Source: Aureibaculum luteum
GTDB taxonomy: Bacteria; Bacteroidota; Bacteroidia; Flavobacteriales; Flavobacteriaceae
Direction: 5' to 3'
Length of the DNA stretch: 64,000 nt
NCBI RefSeq assembly: GCF_003449015.1
Contig: NZ_QRGD01000003.1
Coordinates: forward strand, 310,001-374,000
The translations under genes and the position numbers were made by a program. Numbering within the stretch: the first letter of the stretch is position 1; each line of letters begins with the position of its first letter. The notes beneath the pieces were generated by a model, which ran no database searches, was not told the origin of the DNA, and was given only the letters and a program-made list of their open reading frames with translations. Shown here in pieces: positions 37,201 through 43,705 of this stretch.

Positions 37201-38435
37201 ATAATGGTAGCCTCGCTCCTACTTTTGGTTTTGTATTTGGTAGCCAAAGTGACATAAAAGACTTAGCTGCCGCTAATGCCTGGTTAGTATCAAGAGACAC
37301 TTCAACTGCTGGCGGACGTGTAGCAGATCCCTATTACAGTAAAACATTTACCAATACACATTTAAGCAAACTAGATATTAATGCTGATGTTAGACCTTTT
37401 AAAGATTTTAACATAGAACTATCAGCAAATAAAATATTTACAAGTAACAAATCGCAACAAATAGATGTTATAAATGGAGAGCTAACAGATCAACCTTTTA
37501 ATGAAGTTGGTAATTTTAGTATCAGTCATTTTATGTTAGGTAAAGCTTTTGATGGCGATGGCGATGCTACTTTCGATGAATTTAAAGCTAATAGGGCTAT
37601 TATTCAACAACGATTGGCACAGCAATCTGGAGCAAATGTTTCAGGCTTTGGAGAAAACAGCCAACAAGTTCTAATTCCAGCATTCTTAGCAACGTATTCC
37701 GGTCGAGATGCTAGTAAAGTCAAACTAAGTGCATTTAGAGATATTCCTATTCCGAATTGGCGTTTAAGTTATAAGGGGTTCATGAAATTCAAATGGTTTA
37801 AAAAACACTTTAGAAGTTTTATTGTTGAGCATGAATACAATTCAAGCTATCAAGTTATAGGGTTTAATAATAATCTATTACGTACTGAGACCAACAAGTA
37901 TTCAGAATTAGATGATAATGGAAACTATAGACCTGAAAAAATATTTTCTGGAATAAACTTAGTTGAAGAGTTCAATCCATTAATAAAAGTGGATATGCGT
38001 ATGAAAAACTCTTTCTCTGTTAGGGCAGAACTTAAACAGGACAAAACATTGAACTTAAATGTTAGCAACAATACCATCACAGAGATAAGAGGTAAAGAAT
38101 ATGTCTTAGGTTTGGGTTACCGTTTAAAAGATGTGAAGTTAAAAATGAGAACAGGTAATTCAATCACTAGTTTTAAAGGTGATATTACTTTGTCAGGAGA
38201 TGTTAGCATCCGTAATAATTCTACTACCATTCGTTCTATCGATGTTTTAAACAACCAAGTAACGGGAGGACAACGCTTACTTTCATTTAAATTTAAAGCT
38301 GATTATGCGTTAAACAAGAATTTATTAGCCTCATTTTATTATGACCAGAATAGTTCTCGTTTTTTAATATCAACTACTTTTCCAAGAAAATCTGTTAGTG
38401 CCGGTATTCAAATTCGTTACACTATTGGGAACTAA
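31269..38435 (+). CDS. sprA: Type IX secretion outer-membrane translocon SprA
   Basis: Giant outer-membrane beta-barrel that forms the protein-conducting channel of the type IX secretion system, needed for gliding and secretion in Flavobacteriia. The 2388-residue protein starts with a signal peptide (MKINLKKTYSLFLLL...PIFAQ). It carries SprA hallmarks such as NLFGFKTQLQFGKTMVTGVF, YIDDFEASQIPLDISSYRQW and SAELWFNELRVTDYD. The start codon is TTG: no ATG lies near enough to keep the signal peptide. Near residues 1892-1936 is a very basic insert (AKKKTKRPKRVKNAKKRD and onwards), probably a loop. The gene sits directly behind ruvA and ahead of gcvH. Length agrees with other SprA proteins (about 2400). 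Confidence 0.96.
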   Translation: MKINLKKTYSLFLLLLFFASTPIFAQTPPSAPNPKDTTKVSVSKPVTKNVETVNRDTLPDLPYNFKRDQKGSLFLDNLSEYEILYDAESKQYIFVKKVGDYYVKHPSYMTEDEYKEYRLKKDMIDYFKEKVSAVSGRNKDSDAQKNLMPRYYVKSDLFENIFGGNTIEVNPQGSVLVKMGILFQKVENPQLSERNRQSTTFDFDAEINASLNAKVGKRLRVNAAFDTQSTFNFQNQIKLEYTPTEDDIIQKIEVGNISMPIQNSLVSGAQNLFGFKTQLQFGKTMVTGVFSQQKSQTTSVAAEGGATISEFEMSASNYDDNRHFFLSQRFRDDFNSAMARVPLISSSKQVTQIEVWVTNKNNTTEDVRSIVALADLGENDPTNIHSSLVSSAAGKKDPSNDANSIINFLTPNGGIRDISTVSSTLAGYQQGTDYTILENARKLVLGIDFTLDPQLGYITLNRRLADSEILAVAFEYSDSSVAGENVFRVGELSTDGVTAPANLVVKLLRSEIVNTTIPMWDLMMKNVYALPGAYQLNADGFRLELMYQDDEEGVPLNILQHATTPGVNDKTLLNLTRLDRLDQSNDPVPNGDGLFDFIESLTINSQDGYVIFPTVEPFGNSNTSNANNPGELGEILTDAADNQYVFTELYDRTKSQAQNDFQYKDKYVIKGYFKTENDRGIPLGAFNVTKGSVTVTSGGRELLEGVDYVVDYISGSVQIINPNLTASNAPINVSVENNNGFNQQQRSYLGVDIQHVFSDNFAIGGTLINMSEKPYGKMQFGQESVNNTLAGFNLSYQTEVPQFTKWVNKLPNIDTDVTSNFSIRADAAYLMPGTAKNKNGGIEGENASYIDDFEASQIPLDISSYRQWFLASVPQNQNSPDLQFYNDADTDQLKYGKKRSQLSWYTIDRLFYGNSLKPNNIDESELSRAEVRQVGYNELFPELDLDITQSNIVNTLDLAYFPEERGSYNFDTQNVLNGKFTDPENRWAGIMRSLNTTDFQQANVEYIQFWLMDPYENYSIKPEEGGPTNVNSGDFGGELYFNLGNISEDILTDNRRMYENGLPEDGVKIAKPNIGANVDETAWSDIPVKQSLIYAFTEKDNERPNQDLGLDGLKDDEEATRFGTQFGPDPANDNYNFFRGSDLDASDASIITRYRNFNKTQGNSPTINNSTESYPTAASSFPDIEDINKDQTMSTVEGYFQYKVNIDPSNFIVGQNNIVDEKIVAVTLADGTQQQTKWYQFRIPISTPDETVGNISDFNSIRFMRMFLTKFKVPVVLRFGELELVRGDWRRYTKTLDDAIDPPQELTEAENRNFEVGVVNVQENEGKTPIPYVLPPGLQRERLQGTTTLQEQNEQSLLIRIKDLLPGETRAVYKNTQFDMRMFNTLKMFVHAEAIAGQLGLNDDDIVAIIRMGSDTDDNFYQYELPLKITPFGASFDEEIWPEENDIIADLKAFGQLKIERVSTSTSVTDVYPSETAEPDARLRMKGNPNLGNIKTIMIGLKNRSNMSKSAELWFNELRVTDYDNEGGWAAVVNADANFADFADFSVSGRANSQGFGSLEQTVNERSQEDAKQYDVISNINVGQLLPKSAGIKIPLNVSYGEEFADPKWNQKYQDVRFSKNDAEAESSRDYTKRRSLNLINVRKERTNPEKKTRFYDVENLSVSYAYNDTYHKDYVVEKFLDQNVRAAANYNYAFKPIEFEPFKNSQYLEKNSLFKFVKDFNLNPLPTSISVNSNIIRSYNQQASRALVSGFEPIEFTQRRFLFDWDYNIAYDLTKSLQFSFRAATSYINDLKDDDTQEVLTDRLFDNFFSIGRPNQYHQTLDATYKIPLSKISWFDFLNGTYSYTADFDWQASAQEYVDEIGNTVQNANTHTFSADLDMTKLYKRTGLLDLAKKKTKRPKRVKNAKKRDSTTKKIAAPRTRRKVINTKNTTGGQKALQGLVDVVTSVKKIRIAYSEQNGTVLPGYTPEIGFLGRDRYNGSLAPTFGFVFGSQSDIKDLAAANAWLVSRDTSTAGGRVADPYYSKTFTNTHLSKLDINADVRPFKDFNIELSANKIFTSNKSQQIDVINGELTDQPFNEVGNFSISHFMLGKAFDGDGDATFDEFKANRAIIQQRLAQQSGANVSGFGENSQQVLIPAFLATYSGRDASKVKLSAFRDIPIPNWRLSYKGFMKFKWFKKHFRSFIVEHEYNSSYQVIGFNNNLLRTETNKYSELDDNGNYRPEKIFSGINLVEEFNPLIKVDMRMKNSFSVRAELKQDKTLNLNVSNNTITEIRGKEYVLGLGYRLKDVKLKMRTGNSITSFKGDITLSGDVSIRNNSTTIRSIDVLNNQVTGGQRLLSFKFKADYALNKNLLASFYYDQNSSRFLISTTFPRKSVSAGIQIRYTIGN

Positions 38436-38658
38436 TCACAAGACTAAACTTAATCAACACACATAAAAAATCAAAGAAAACTCAATAATTAATAAGCTCT
38501 TACCATTTTAAGTCATCTTCTTCTTATTGTTATTCTAAGTAAATAATTATCGCATTTTTTAACGCTAAAGATGTTTAATATTTAGTGCCAAAAACATTAT
38601 AAAATTTGAAGGAGTAATTTTACTAAACAAATGATTTTAGGATACCCTATTTATTTAC

Positions 38659-38666
38659 TAACTTTG
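38659..38666 (+). promoter_or_regulatory. -7 element of gcvH
   Basis: TAACTTTG is a perfect TAnnTTTG octamer 22 bp before the gcvH ATG, giving a leader of about 16 nt. The -33 region is not clear. The rest of the 253-bp gap after sprA shows no hairpin or gene. Confidence 0.6.
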
Positions 38667-38688
38667 TTTTCTAATTAATATACATTAT

Positions 38689-39069
38689 ATGAATATTCCT
38701 GCAGAATTAAAATACACTAAAGACCACGAGTGGGTTAAAATTGATGGTGACATTGCCACCGTTGGTATCACCGATTTCGCACAAAGCGAGTTAGGCGACA
38801 TTGTTTATGTTGATGTTGACACACTAGACGAAACTGTTGATAAGGACGAAGTTTTTGGTTCTGTTGAGGCTGTAAAAACGGTATCAGATTTGTTTATGCC
38901 TTTATCTGGTGAAGTAATTGAATTTAATGAAGACTTAGAAGACAGCCCTGAAAGTGTAAATTCAGATCCTTATGGAGATGGGTGGATGATTAAACTTAAA
39001 ATTAGCGATTCTTCGCAGATTGATAATTTATTAGATGCTGAAGCGTATAAAGCAGTTATTGGAGCGTAA
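38689..39069 (+). CDS. gcvH: Glycine cleavage system H protein
   Basis: Lipoyl carrier that shuttles the aminomethyl group between the P, T and L proteins of glycine cleavage. The 126-residue protein has the family start [20 protein letters not shown] and the lipoylation site K63 in [15 protein letters not shown]. The conserved [17 protein letters not shown] closes the fold. Length is typical. The last 35 bp overlap the start of the VanZ-like gene in another frame, which suggests translational coupling. Confidence 0.97.
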   Translation: MNIPAELKYTKDHEWVKIDGDIATVGITDFAQSELGDIVYVDVDTLDETVDKDEVFGSVEAVKTVSDLFMPLSGEVIEFNEDLEDSPESVNSDPYGDGWMIKLKISDSSQIDNLLDAEAYKAVIGA

Positions 39070-39412
39070 CGCTTTAGCCGTTGCCATTTTTATAACCCTT
39101 CTAGTTACCCTTTTAAGTCTAATATCTTTAAATGGGATAGCTAAGATAAATGTAAGTAATTCTGATAAATATGGTCACTTTATAGCCTATTTCACTTTAG
39201 GAGCAAGCTGGTTATATGTTTACAGGTCACGTTTTAACAGATGGCTTTATATTGTTGCATCGCTTATTGTTTTCGGCATGGTTCTTGAAGTACTTCAGGG
39301 AACTTTAACCACATATCGCACTGCTGACTGGCATGACGAAGTTGCAAATGCTTCAGGTGTGATTTTGGCATATCTAGTGTCTTATTTGTGGTTTATAAAA
39401 CGAGAGAATTAA
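39035..39412 (+). CDS. VanZ-like small membrane protein
   Basis: A 125-residue membrane protein with about four helices (residues 12-30, 46-62, 69-86, 103-120) and the VanZ-family pattern: [18 protein letters not shown], then [20 protein letters not shown], ending in a helix. The family takes its name from a teicoplanin-resistance protein, but this type is a general Bacteroidota membrane protein of unknown role and should not be read as a resistance gene. The ATG at 39035 lies inside gcvH (35-bp overlap); it gives the normal short cytoplasmic N-terminus [15 protein letters not shown]. Gene order ruvA-sprA-gcvH-vanZ is, as far as I recall, conserved in Flavobacteriaceae. Confidence 0.85.
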   Translation: MLKRIKQLLERNALAVAIFITLLVTLLSLISLNGIAKINVSNSDKYGHFIAYFTLGASWLYVYRSRFNRWLYIVASLIVFGMVLEVLQGTLTTYRTADWHDEVANASGVILAYLVSYLWFIKREN

Positions 39413-39421
39413 AAATAATTC

Positions 39422-39451
39422 TTGTATAAGTAAATTTATTTATTAAATTAG
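39422..39451 (+). promoter_or_regulatory. Probable promoter of the first tonB paralog
   Basis: TTG (39422-39424), a 19-bp spacer and TAAATTAG (39444-39451), one mismatch from TAnnTTTG. The start would be near 39458, about 18 nt before the ATG. Confidence 0.4.
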
Positions 39452-39475
39452 CAAAGAAATTAACACTATTTATCA

Positions 39476-40195
39476 ATGGAAACTAAAAAAAGCCCAAAAG
39501 CAAATTTAGAAAATTACAGCAAACTGTTTGTACAGTTAGGTCTGGTATTAGCATTACTTATTGTTTATGTAGGTATAGAATATAAAACGTTTGAAAGAGA
39601 TATCGACGATTTAGGCGTTCTTAACATGGGTGAAGAAATAGAAGAAGACATTCCAATCACAGAACGTATTGAACAAATAAAACCACCTCCACCACCTCCA
39701 CCAGCTCCTGAAGTTATTGAAGTTGTAGAAGATGAAAAAGAAGTGGAAGAAACCATGTTAGAATCAACAGAAACTGACGAAAATGAAGTTGTTGAAGTTG
39801 AAGAAATTGTTGAAGTTGTTGAGGCTGAAGAAGTAGCTGAAGATGTTCCTTTTGCTATTATTGAAGATGCACCAATATTTCCTGGATGTAAAGGAAGTAA
39901 GGCAGAATTAAAAAAATGTCTTCAAAAATCTATTGAAAAACATGTGGGTAGAAAATTTAACACAAGCTTAGCTGGAGATTTAGGTTTAGATCCTGGTAAA
40001 AAGAAAGTATATGTCGTTTTTAAAATAGATAAAAATGGTAATATTGTTGATGTTAGAGCAAGAGGTCCTCACGCTAGATTAGAAAAAGAAGGAATTAGCG
40101 TAGTTAATTCATTACCTAAAATGATTCCTGGAAAACAACGTGGTAGACCAGTAGGCGTAAAATACACACTCCCAATTACTTTATTAGTTGAGTAA
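39476..40195 (+). CDS. TonB-family energy transducer, paralog 1
   Basis: Inner-membrane-anchored protein of the TonB type, which couples the proton gradient to outer-membrane receptors such as SusC. The 239-residue protein has one membrane helix (about 15-34), then a proline run (KPPPPPPPAPEV) and a long Glu/Val-rich stretch that spans the periplasm. The C-terminal TonB domain (about 125-239) has APIFPGCKGSKAELKKCLQ and ends GVKYTLPITLLVE. Two cysteines eleven residues apart (in PGCKG and KKCLQ) recur in all paralogs here and may form a disulfide. First of three tandem paralogs; it closely resembles paralog 2 in the C-terminal domain. A terminator follows, so it is its own unit. Confidence 0.88.
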   Translation: METKKSPKANLENYSKLFVQLGLVLALLIVYVGIEYKTFERDIDDLGVLNMGEEIEEDIPITERIEQIKPPPPPPPAPEVIEVVEDEKEVEETMLESTETDENEVVEVEEIVEVVEAEEVAEDVPFAIIEDAPIFPGCKGSKAELKKCLQKSIEKHVGRKFNTSLAGDLGLDPGKKKVYVVFKIDKNGNIVDVRARGPHARLEKEGISVVNSLPKMIPGKQRGRPVGVKYTLPITLLVE

Positions 40196-40217
40196 GAAAT
40201 CCAAAAAAAGATTTATT

Positions 40218-40254
40218 AAAAAGGACTATCTTTATAAAAGATGGTCCTTTTTTT
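40218..40254 (+). terminator. Intrinsic terminator after tonB paralog 1
   Basis: Stem AAAAAGGACTATCTT/AAGATGGTCCTTTTT with one G-T wobble, loop of about 6 nt and a trailing T-run, about 25 bp after the stop codon. Confidence 0.88.
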
Positions 40255-40312
40255 AATTATTAAAAGCTCATCCTAGTTGAATTTTAAACTCATTTTAGCA
40301 TTTTTAGACTAT

Positions 40313-40320
40313 TATTTTTG
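40313..40320 (+). promoter_or_regulatory. Possible promoter of tonB paralog 2
   Basis: TATTTTTG is a perfect -7 octamer. It would start transcription near 40327, some 275 nt before the ATG at 40602. No standard -33 box, and no closer alternative was found. Confidence 0.4.
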
Positions 40321-40601
40321 TGTAATTCGCAAAAACACACCCTTAATTGTTAAAAAAATAAAAATAACATATTCAACATAATATTTACATTTCAAACTTT
40401 TTCTCAAAGAATTCCCTAAAACATTGATATATCTTTTTTCTTTTGGATTTTCTTATAAATATTTAACCAAACTGAATTTTAGTATCCTATATGATATTTA
40501 TCATTCTTTTTTCACTCCAGAATTAAGACCTTAGTACTCTTATAAAGAAGTAGATAATCATATCCACTTAAAAATTAGTATTAAACTTAAATATTTATAT
40601 T

Positions 40602-41330
40602 ATGGAAGTTAAAAAGAATCCCAAAGCTAAATTAGAAAATTACAGTGGGTTATTTTTGCAATTAGGTTTAGCACTTTCTTTACTCATTGTATATGTTTCC
40701 ATACAACATAGAGTATATGAAAGATCGGTATCAGACCTCGCAGGTCTTATAATGGAAGAACAAATTGTAGAAGATATACCTATTACAGAAAGAATTGAAC
40801 AAATAAAACCACCTCCACCTCCACCTCCTGCCCCAGAAGTTATTGAAGTTGTAACAGATGAAGCAGAAGTTGAAGAAACAATGCTTGAGTCAACTGAAAT
40901 TGACCAAGACGACAAGGTTGAAGTTACTTTGGATCAAGTTGAAGAAGTTGTTGAAGAGGAAGTAATTTTAGATGATGTTCCATTTGCAATTATTGAAGAC
41001 GCCCCAATTTTCCCTGGATGTAAAGGCAATAAAGCAGCATTAAAAAAATGCTTACAGGAAAAAATCATGAAACATGTTGGTAAAAATTTCGACGTCAATC
41101 TTACAAATGAATTAGGATTAGAAGCAGGTAAAAAAAGAGTAATTGTACTTTTTAGTATAGACCGTACTGGAAATATAAGTAAAGTACAAGCAAGAGGTCC
41201 TCATGCAAGATTAGAGAAAGAAGCCATTAGAGTTGTAAATTCTCTACCTAAAATGATCCCCGCAAAACAACGTGGTATTCCTGTTGGGGTAAAATATACA
41301 TTACCTATTACTTTAGAAGTAAGAATATAA
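40602..41330 (+). CDS. TonB-family energy transducer, paralog 2
   Basis: Second tandem TonB-type transducer, 242 residues: one membrane helix (about 15-34), PPPPPPPAPEV, an acidic Val/Glu spacer and a C-terminal TonB domain. The C-terminal domain is clearly the same as in paralog 1 (APIFPGCKGNKAALKKCLQ, ARGPHARLEKEAIRVVNSLP, GVKYTLPITLEV). The spacer and N-terminus differ more, which points to a duplication followed by drift in the linker. Both keep the helix and proline run needed to work with ExbB/ExbD, which are not in this window. Paralogs may serve different outer-membrane receptors. Confidence 0.88.
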   Translation: MEVKKNPKAKLENYSGLFLQLGLALSLLIVYVSIQHRVYERSVSDLAGLIMEEQIVEDIPITERIEQIKPPPPPPPAPEVIEVVTDEAEVEETMLESTEIDQDDKVEVTLDQVEEVVEEEVILDDVPFAIIEDAPIFPGCKGNKAALKKCLQEKIMKHVGKNFDVNLTNELGLEAGKKRVIVLFSIDRTGNISKVQARGPHARLEKEAIRVVNSLPKMIPAKQRGIPVGVKYTLPITLEVRI

Positions 41331-41358
41331 ATCATTCGTTAGTTACATAATTTCAATC

Positions 41359-41407
41359 TTGGTATGTTTATTGATGTTAACATAGTTTTAACACTTTAAA
41401 CATACCA
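41359..41407 (+). promoter_or_regulatory. Promoter of tonB paralog 3 bracketed by inverted repeats
   Basis: TTG (41359-41361), a 21-bp spacer and TAGTTTTA (41383-41390) form a plausible promoter with start near 41397. A perfect 10-bp inverted repeat, TGGTATGTTT (41360-41369) and AAACATACCA (41398-41407), brackets it: one arm over the -33 box, the other over the start site and leader. This looks like a two-site operator. If transcription reads through from upstream it could instead form an RNA stem that hides the start of the gene at 41410. Confidence 0.5.
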
Positions 41408-41409
41408 TT

Positions 41410-42159
41410 ATGAATTTTTCAAAACAAACCAACAAAAATCAACCACCAACCGAGAAATTCTACCGCAGTTCAGCTCTTTTTATGCAGCTAGGCTTGGTAT
41501 TAGCTTTATTAATTGTTTACCTCTCTTTAGAGTACACATCAACCAAAACTGTATTTATTTTAGATGATGTAGTTCATGAAGAAGGAACAACATATGTATT
41601 TAATGCACCACAAGCAATAATTATCGAGAGAAAATCAGCACCTCAAGAACCTCCGATTATGAAAAAGGTGAAATTAGTAGAACCAAAAATAGTTCCTAAT
41701 GAAACTCCTACTGAAACCTTTATTGATTTACCTCCTGATGAAACTACCACTACAGAAAAAATAAATGGTATAATAGAAGTCGTTATCAAAGAAAGTGACA
41801 TAGCACCAATACCATTTACAGTTTTAGAAGAAGCACCCATATTTCCTGGTTGTGAAGACTTGAAAAACGAAGCTGCAAAAACATGTTTTACCAAGCAAAT
41901 GACCAAATTTGTAAATAGAAATTTTGATGCAAGTATTGCAGAGGGATTGAGCTTATCTGGTAAACAAAAAATTTATGCTCAATTTACTATTGGTAAAAAT
42001 GGATTAGTAACTGATATTCAAATTAGAGCACCTCATAAAAGCTTAGAGAAAGAAGCGTTACGCGTAATAGAAAAGTTACCCGAAATGATCCCTGGAAAAC
42101 AACGTAAAAAAGCAGTTCCTGTAAAATATACGTTACCTATTATTTTCCAAATTGAATAA
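41410..42159 (+). CDS. TonB-family energy transducer, paralog 3 (divergent)
   Basis: Third tandem TonB-type protein, 249 residues. It keeps the membrane helix (about 24-42) and the C-terminal TonB domain (EAPIFPGCEDLKNEAAKTCF, IRAPHKSLEKEALRVIEKLP, PVKYTLPIIFQIE). It has lost the proline run and acidic linker: the spacer reads KSAPQEPPIMKKVKLVEPK and is Lys/Thr/Pro-mixed. A shorter or more flexible periplasmic arm is likely. It has its own promoter with flanking inverted repeats, so it may be regulated separately from its neighbours. Confidence 0.87.
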   Translation: MNFSKQTNKNQPPTEKFYRSSALFMQLGLVLALLIVYLSLEYTSTKTVFILDDVVHEEGTTYVFNAPQAIIIERKSAPQEPPIMKKVKLVEPKIVPNETPTETFIDLPPDETTTTEKINGIIEVVIKESDIAPIPFTVLEEAPIFPGCEDLKNEAAKTCFTKQMTKFVNRNFDASIAEGLSLSGKQKIYAQFTIGKNGLVTDIQIRAPHKSLEKEALRVIEKLPEMIPGKQRKKAVPVKYTLPIIFQIE

Positions 42160-42174
42160 TTATTCTTTTAAAAC

Positions 42175-42218
42175 ATACAATAACAAATCCCGCAACCTTG
42201 TGGGATTTATTATTGTAT
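42175..42218 (+). terminator. Long near-perfect hairpin after tonB paralog 3
   Basis: Outer stem ATACAATAA/TTATTGTAT and inner stem AAATCCCGCAA/TTGTGGGATTT with a 2-nt loop, one mismatch and one wobble: about 20 bp in all. The only U-rich sequence after it is weak. It ends 10 bp before the deoC promoter, so it insulates deoC from the tonB genes. Confidence 0.75.
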
Positions 42219-42227
42219 TAAAATCGC

Positions 42228-42235
42228 TATTTTTG
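42228..42235 (+). promoter_or_regulatory. -7 element of deoC
   Basis: TATTTTTG, perfect match to TAnnTTTG, 19 bp before the deoC ATG. The start would be near 42241. The -33 position falls inside the preceding hairpin, with no TTTG there. Confidence 0.55.
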
Positions 42236-42254
42236 CATATTAAATAAATGACAA

Positions 42255-42998
42255 ATGAACATTAATGAACACTTAGACTCTACCTATCTTAAAACTGCCG
42301 TACAAGCAGGTATTTCAGAAGATGAAACACGTAAAAACGTAATTAAACTAATTGAGGAAGCTATTACTGAAAACTTCAAATTAGTCATGATAAGACCAAC
42401 GTTTGTTTCCCTTGCAAAAGAATTGATTACTAAAGCTAACAGTGATGTTCAAGTGGGTACGGTAATAGGGTTTCATGAAGGTACTTTTACTATTGAAGAA
42501 AAATTGACTGAAGCCAAAGAAGCAATTAAAAATGATGTTGATGAATTAGATTTTGTAATTAATTATCCAGCATTTTTAAATGGTAATATCAATCTGATAA
42601 AAAGTGAGGTTTTTAAATGCTCAAAAATTGGATTAGAAAATGGTAAAATTGTAAAGTGGATTATTGAAATAGCGGCCTTATCGGACAATGAAATTGTTGC
42701 CATTACTCAAATTATTAGAGATGTGATTTTAAGTAATTTCGGTGAAGAAAAGGCTTCAAGTGTTTATGTAAAATCGTCAACTGGCTTTTTTAAAACAAGT
42801 GATAATAAAACTTCTGGAGCTACATTTGAAGGTATGAAATTGATTGTAGAAAATGCCAAACCCTTACAAAGTAAAGCTGCGGGTGGAGTTAAGAACTATG
42901 AAGATGCTGTTAAAATGATTAATTTAGGTGTGAACAGAATAGGCACTTCCGCTGCGAAAAGTATTGCAGATGGAGGCTCAACTAACGATAATTATTAA
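42255..42998 (+). CDS. deoC: Deoxyribose-phosphate aldolase
   Basis: Class I aldolase that cleaves 2-deoxyribose 5-phosphate to glyceraldehyde 3-phosphate and acetaldehyde in deoxynucleoside salvage. The 247-residue protein has NINEHLDSTYLKTAVQ, the first catalytic region DELDFVINYPAFLNG, the Schiff-base lysine in VYVKSSTGFF and the phosphate-binding AAGGVKNYEDA. Length is normal. It is followed after 3 bp by the N-acetyltransferase gene, so the two are probably cotranscribed, although they have no evident shared pathway. Confidence 0.94.
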   Translation: MNINEHLDSTYLKTAVQAGISEDETRKNVIKLIEEAITENFKLVMIRPTFVSLAKELITKANSDVQVGTVIGFHEGTFTIEEKLTEAKEAIKNDVDELDFVINYPAFLNGNINLIKSEVFKCSKIGLENGKIVKWIIEIAALSDNEIVAITQIIRDVILSNFGEEKASSVYVKSSTGFFKTSDNKTSGATFEGMKLIVENAKPLQSKAAGGVKNYEDAVKMINLGVNRIGTSAAKSIADGGSTNDNY

Positions 42999-43001
42999 TT
43001 T

Positions 43002-43583
43002 ATGGAAAAATCAGATTTTTTTGCTCATAAGACTGCCGTAATAGACGACAATTGTAAAATTGGTAAGGGGACAAAAATTTGGCACTTTAGTCATATCATG
43101 TCTAATTGTGTTATAGGAGAAAACTGTAGTTTTGGACAAAATGTAGTGGTATCACCAGATGTCATTTTAGGTAGTAATGTAAAAGTTCAAAATAACGTTT
43201 CAATTTACACCGGTGTTATTTGTGAAGATGATGTTTTTTTAGGTCCGTCAATGGTATTTACAAACGTTATTAACCCTAGAAGTGCAATTGCCAGAAAAGA
43301 TGAATACAAAAAAACTTTAGTAAAAAAAGGAGCTAGTATTGGAGCAAATGCCACTATTGTTTGTGGAAATTCTATAGGTGAGTTCTCACTTATTGGAGCT
43401 GGTAGTGTTGTAACTAAAGAAATTCCCGCATATGCTTTAGTGGTAGGCAATCCTTCTAAACAAATTGGTTGGGTGAGCGAATATGGTCATCGATTGAATT
43501 TTGATGCAAAAGGTTTTGCTATCTGCCCTGAGAGTAAAGAGAAATATCAGTTAAATAATAATAAGGTAGCCAAAATATATTAA
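43002..43583 (+). CDS. Left-handed beta-helix sugar N-acetyltransferase (WbpD/WlbB-like)
   Basis: A 193-residue acyltransferase built of hexapeptide repeats (GKGTKIWHFSHIM, IGENCSFGQNVVVSPDVILG, VQNNVSIYTGVICEDDVFLG). The closest family I recognise is UDP-2-acetamido-3-amino-2,3-dideoxyglucuronate N-acetyltransferase, through FTNVINPRSA and AGSVVTKEIPAYALVVGNP. Such enzymes build N-acetylated sugars for surface polysaccharides. The neighbouring RemB-like protein, lipid A deacylase and TonB genes fit an envelope role. No other genes of the UDP-diacetamido sugar pathway are here, so the exact substrate is open. Confidence 0.82.
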   Translation: MEKSDFFAHKTAVIDDNCKIGKGTKIWHFSHIMSNCVIGENCSFGQNVVVSPDVILGSNVKVQNNVSIYTGVICEDDVFLGPSMVFTNVINPRSAIARKDEYKKTLVKKGASIGANATIVCGNSIGEFSLIGAGSVVTKEIPAYALVVGNPSKQIGWVSEYGHRLNFDAKGFAICPESKEKYQLNNNKVAKIY

Positions 43584-43591
43584 TACCTTTG
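43584..43591 (+). promoter_or_regulatory. -7 element of the remB-like unit
   Basis: TACCTTTG, perfect TAnnTTTG match, right after the acetyltransferase stop. The start would be near 43598, giving a leader of about 108 nt that contains the 18-codon ORF and two short stems. No -33 box recognised. Confidence 0.55.
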
Positions 43592-43617
43592 CCAAAATTT
43601 AACAAAACTAGTATCGA

Positions 43618-43674
43618 ATGAGAGTCCGGAAAGGACACTTAGTTAAAATTACAAATTCCAACCCAGAGCATTAA
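43618..43674 (+). CDS. Candidate 18-residue upstream ORF in the remB leader
   Basis: ATG-initiated 18-codon ORF (MRVRKGHLVKITNSNPEH) in the predicted leader of the RemB-like gene. It is basic and not recognised. It overlaps a short GTCC-GGAAA-GGAC stem (43624-43636), and its end lies within a CCAACC/GGTTGG stem (43658-43690) that reaches close to the remB start at 43706. It may be chance, or a leader peptide affecting that structure. Confidence 0.25.
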   Translation: MRVRKGHLVKITNSNPEH

Positions 43675-43705
43675 TAAAAAAATAGGTTGGTGAAAATAAA
43701 TTTAA

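Larger units (their letters stand above)
40196..40601. other. Intergenic region between tonB paralogs 1 and 2
   Basis: This 406-bp AT-rich gap begins with a strong terminator (40218-40254) and then a perfect -7 octamer (40313-40320). The remaining roughly 280 bp to the next ATG has no ORF worth calling and no long hairpin that I can see. If the promoter is right it is an unusually long leader. Confidence 0.6.

Noticed and set aside
39035-39412. Antibiotic-resistance gene on the basis of the VanZ name
   Set aside because: Only the small membrane family is shared; no van cluster or other resistance gene is present.
39690-39712. Proline codon run as a microsatellite-like repeat
   Set aside because: It encodes the PPPPPPP segment normal for TonB periplasmic arms and recurs in paralog 2 at the equivalent place.
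40490-40545. Tiny ORF of 11 codons in the tonB 1-2 gap
   Set aside because: Too short, no promoter nearby, and no overlap with a neighbouring start codon; likely chance.
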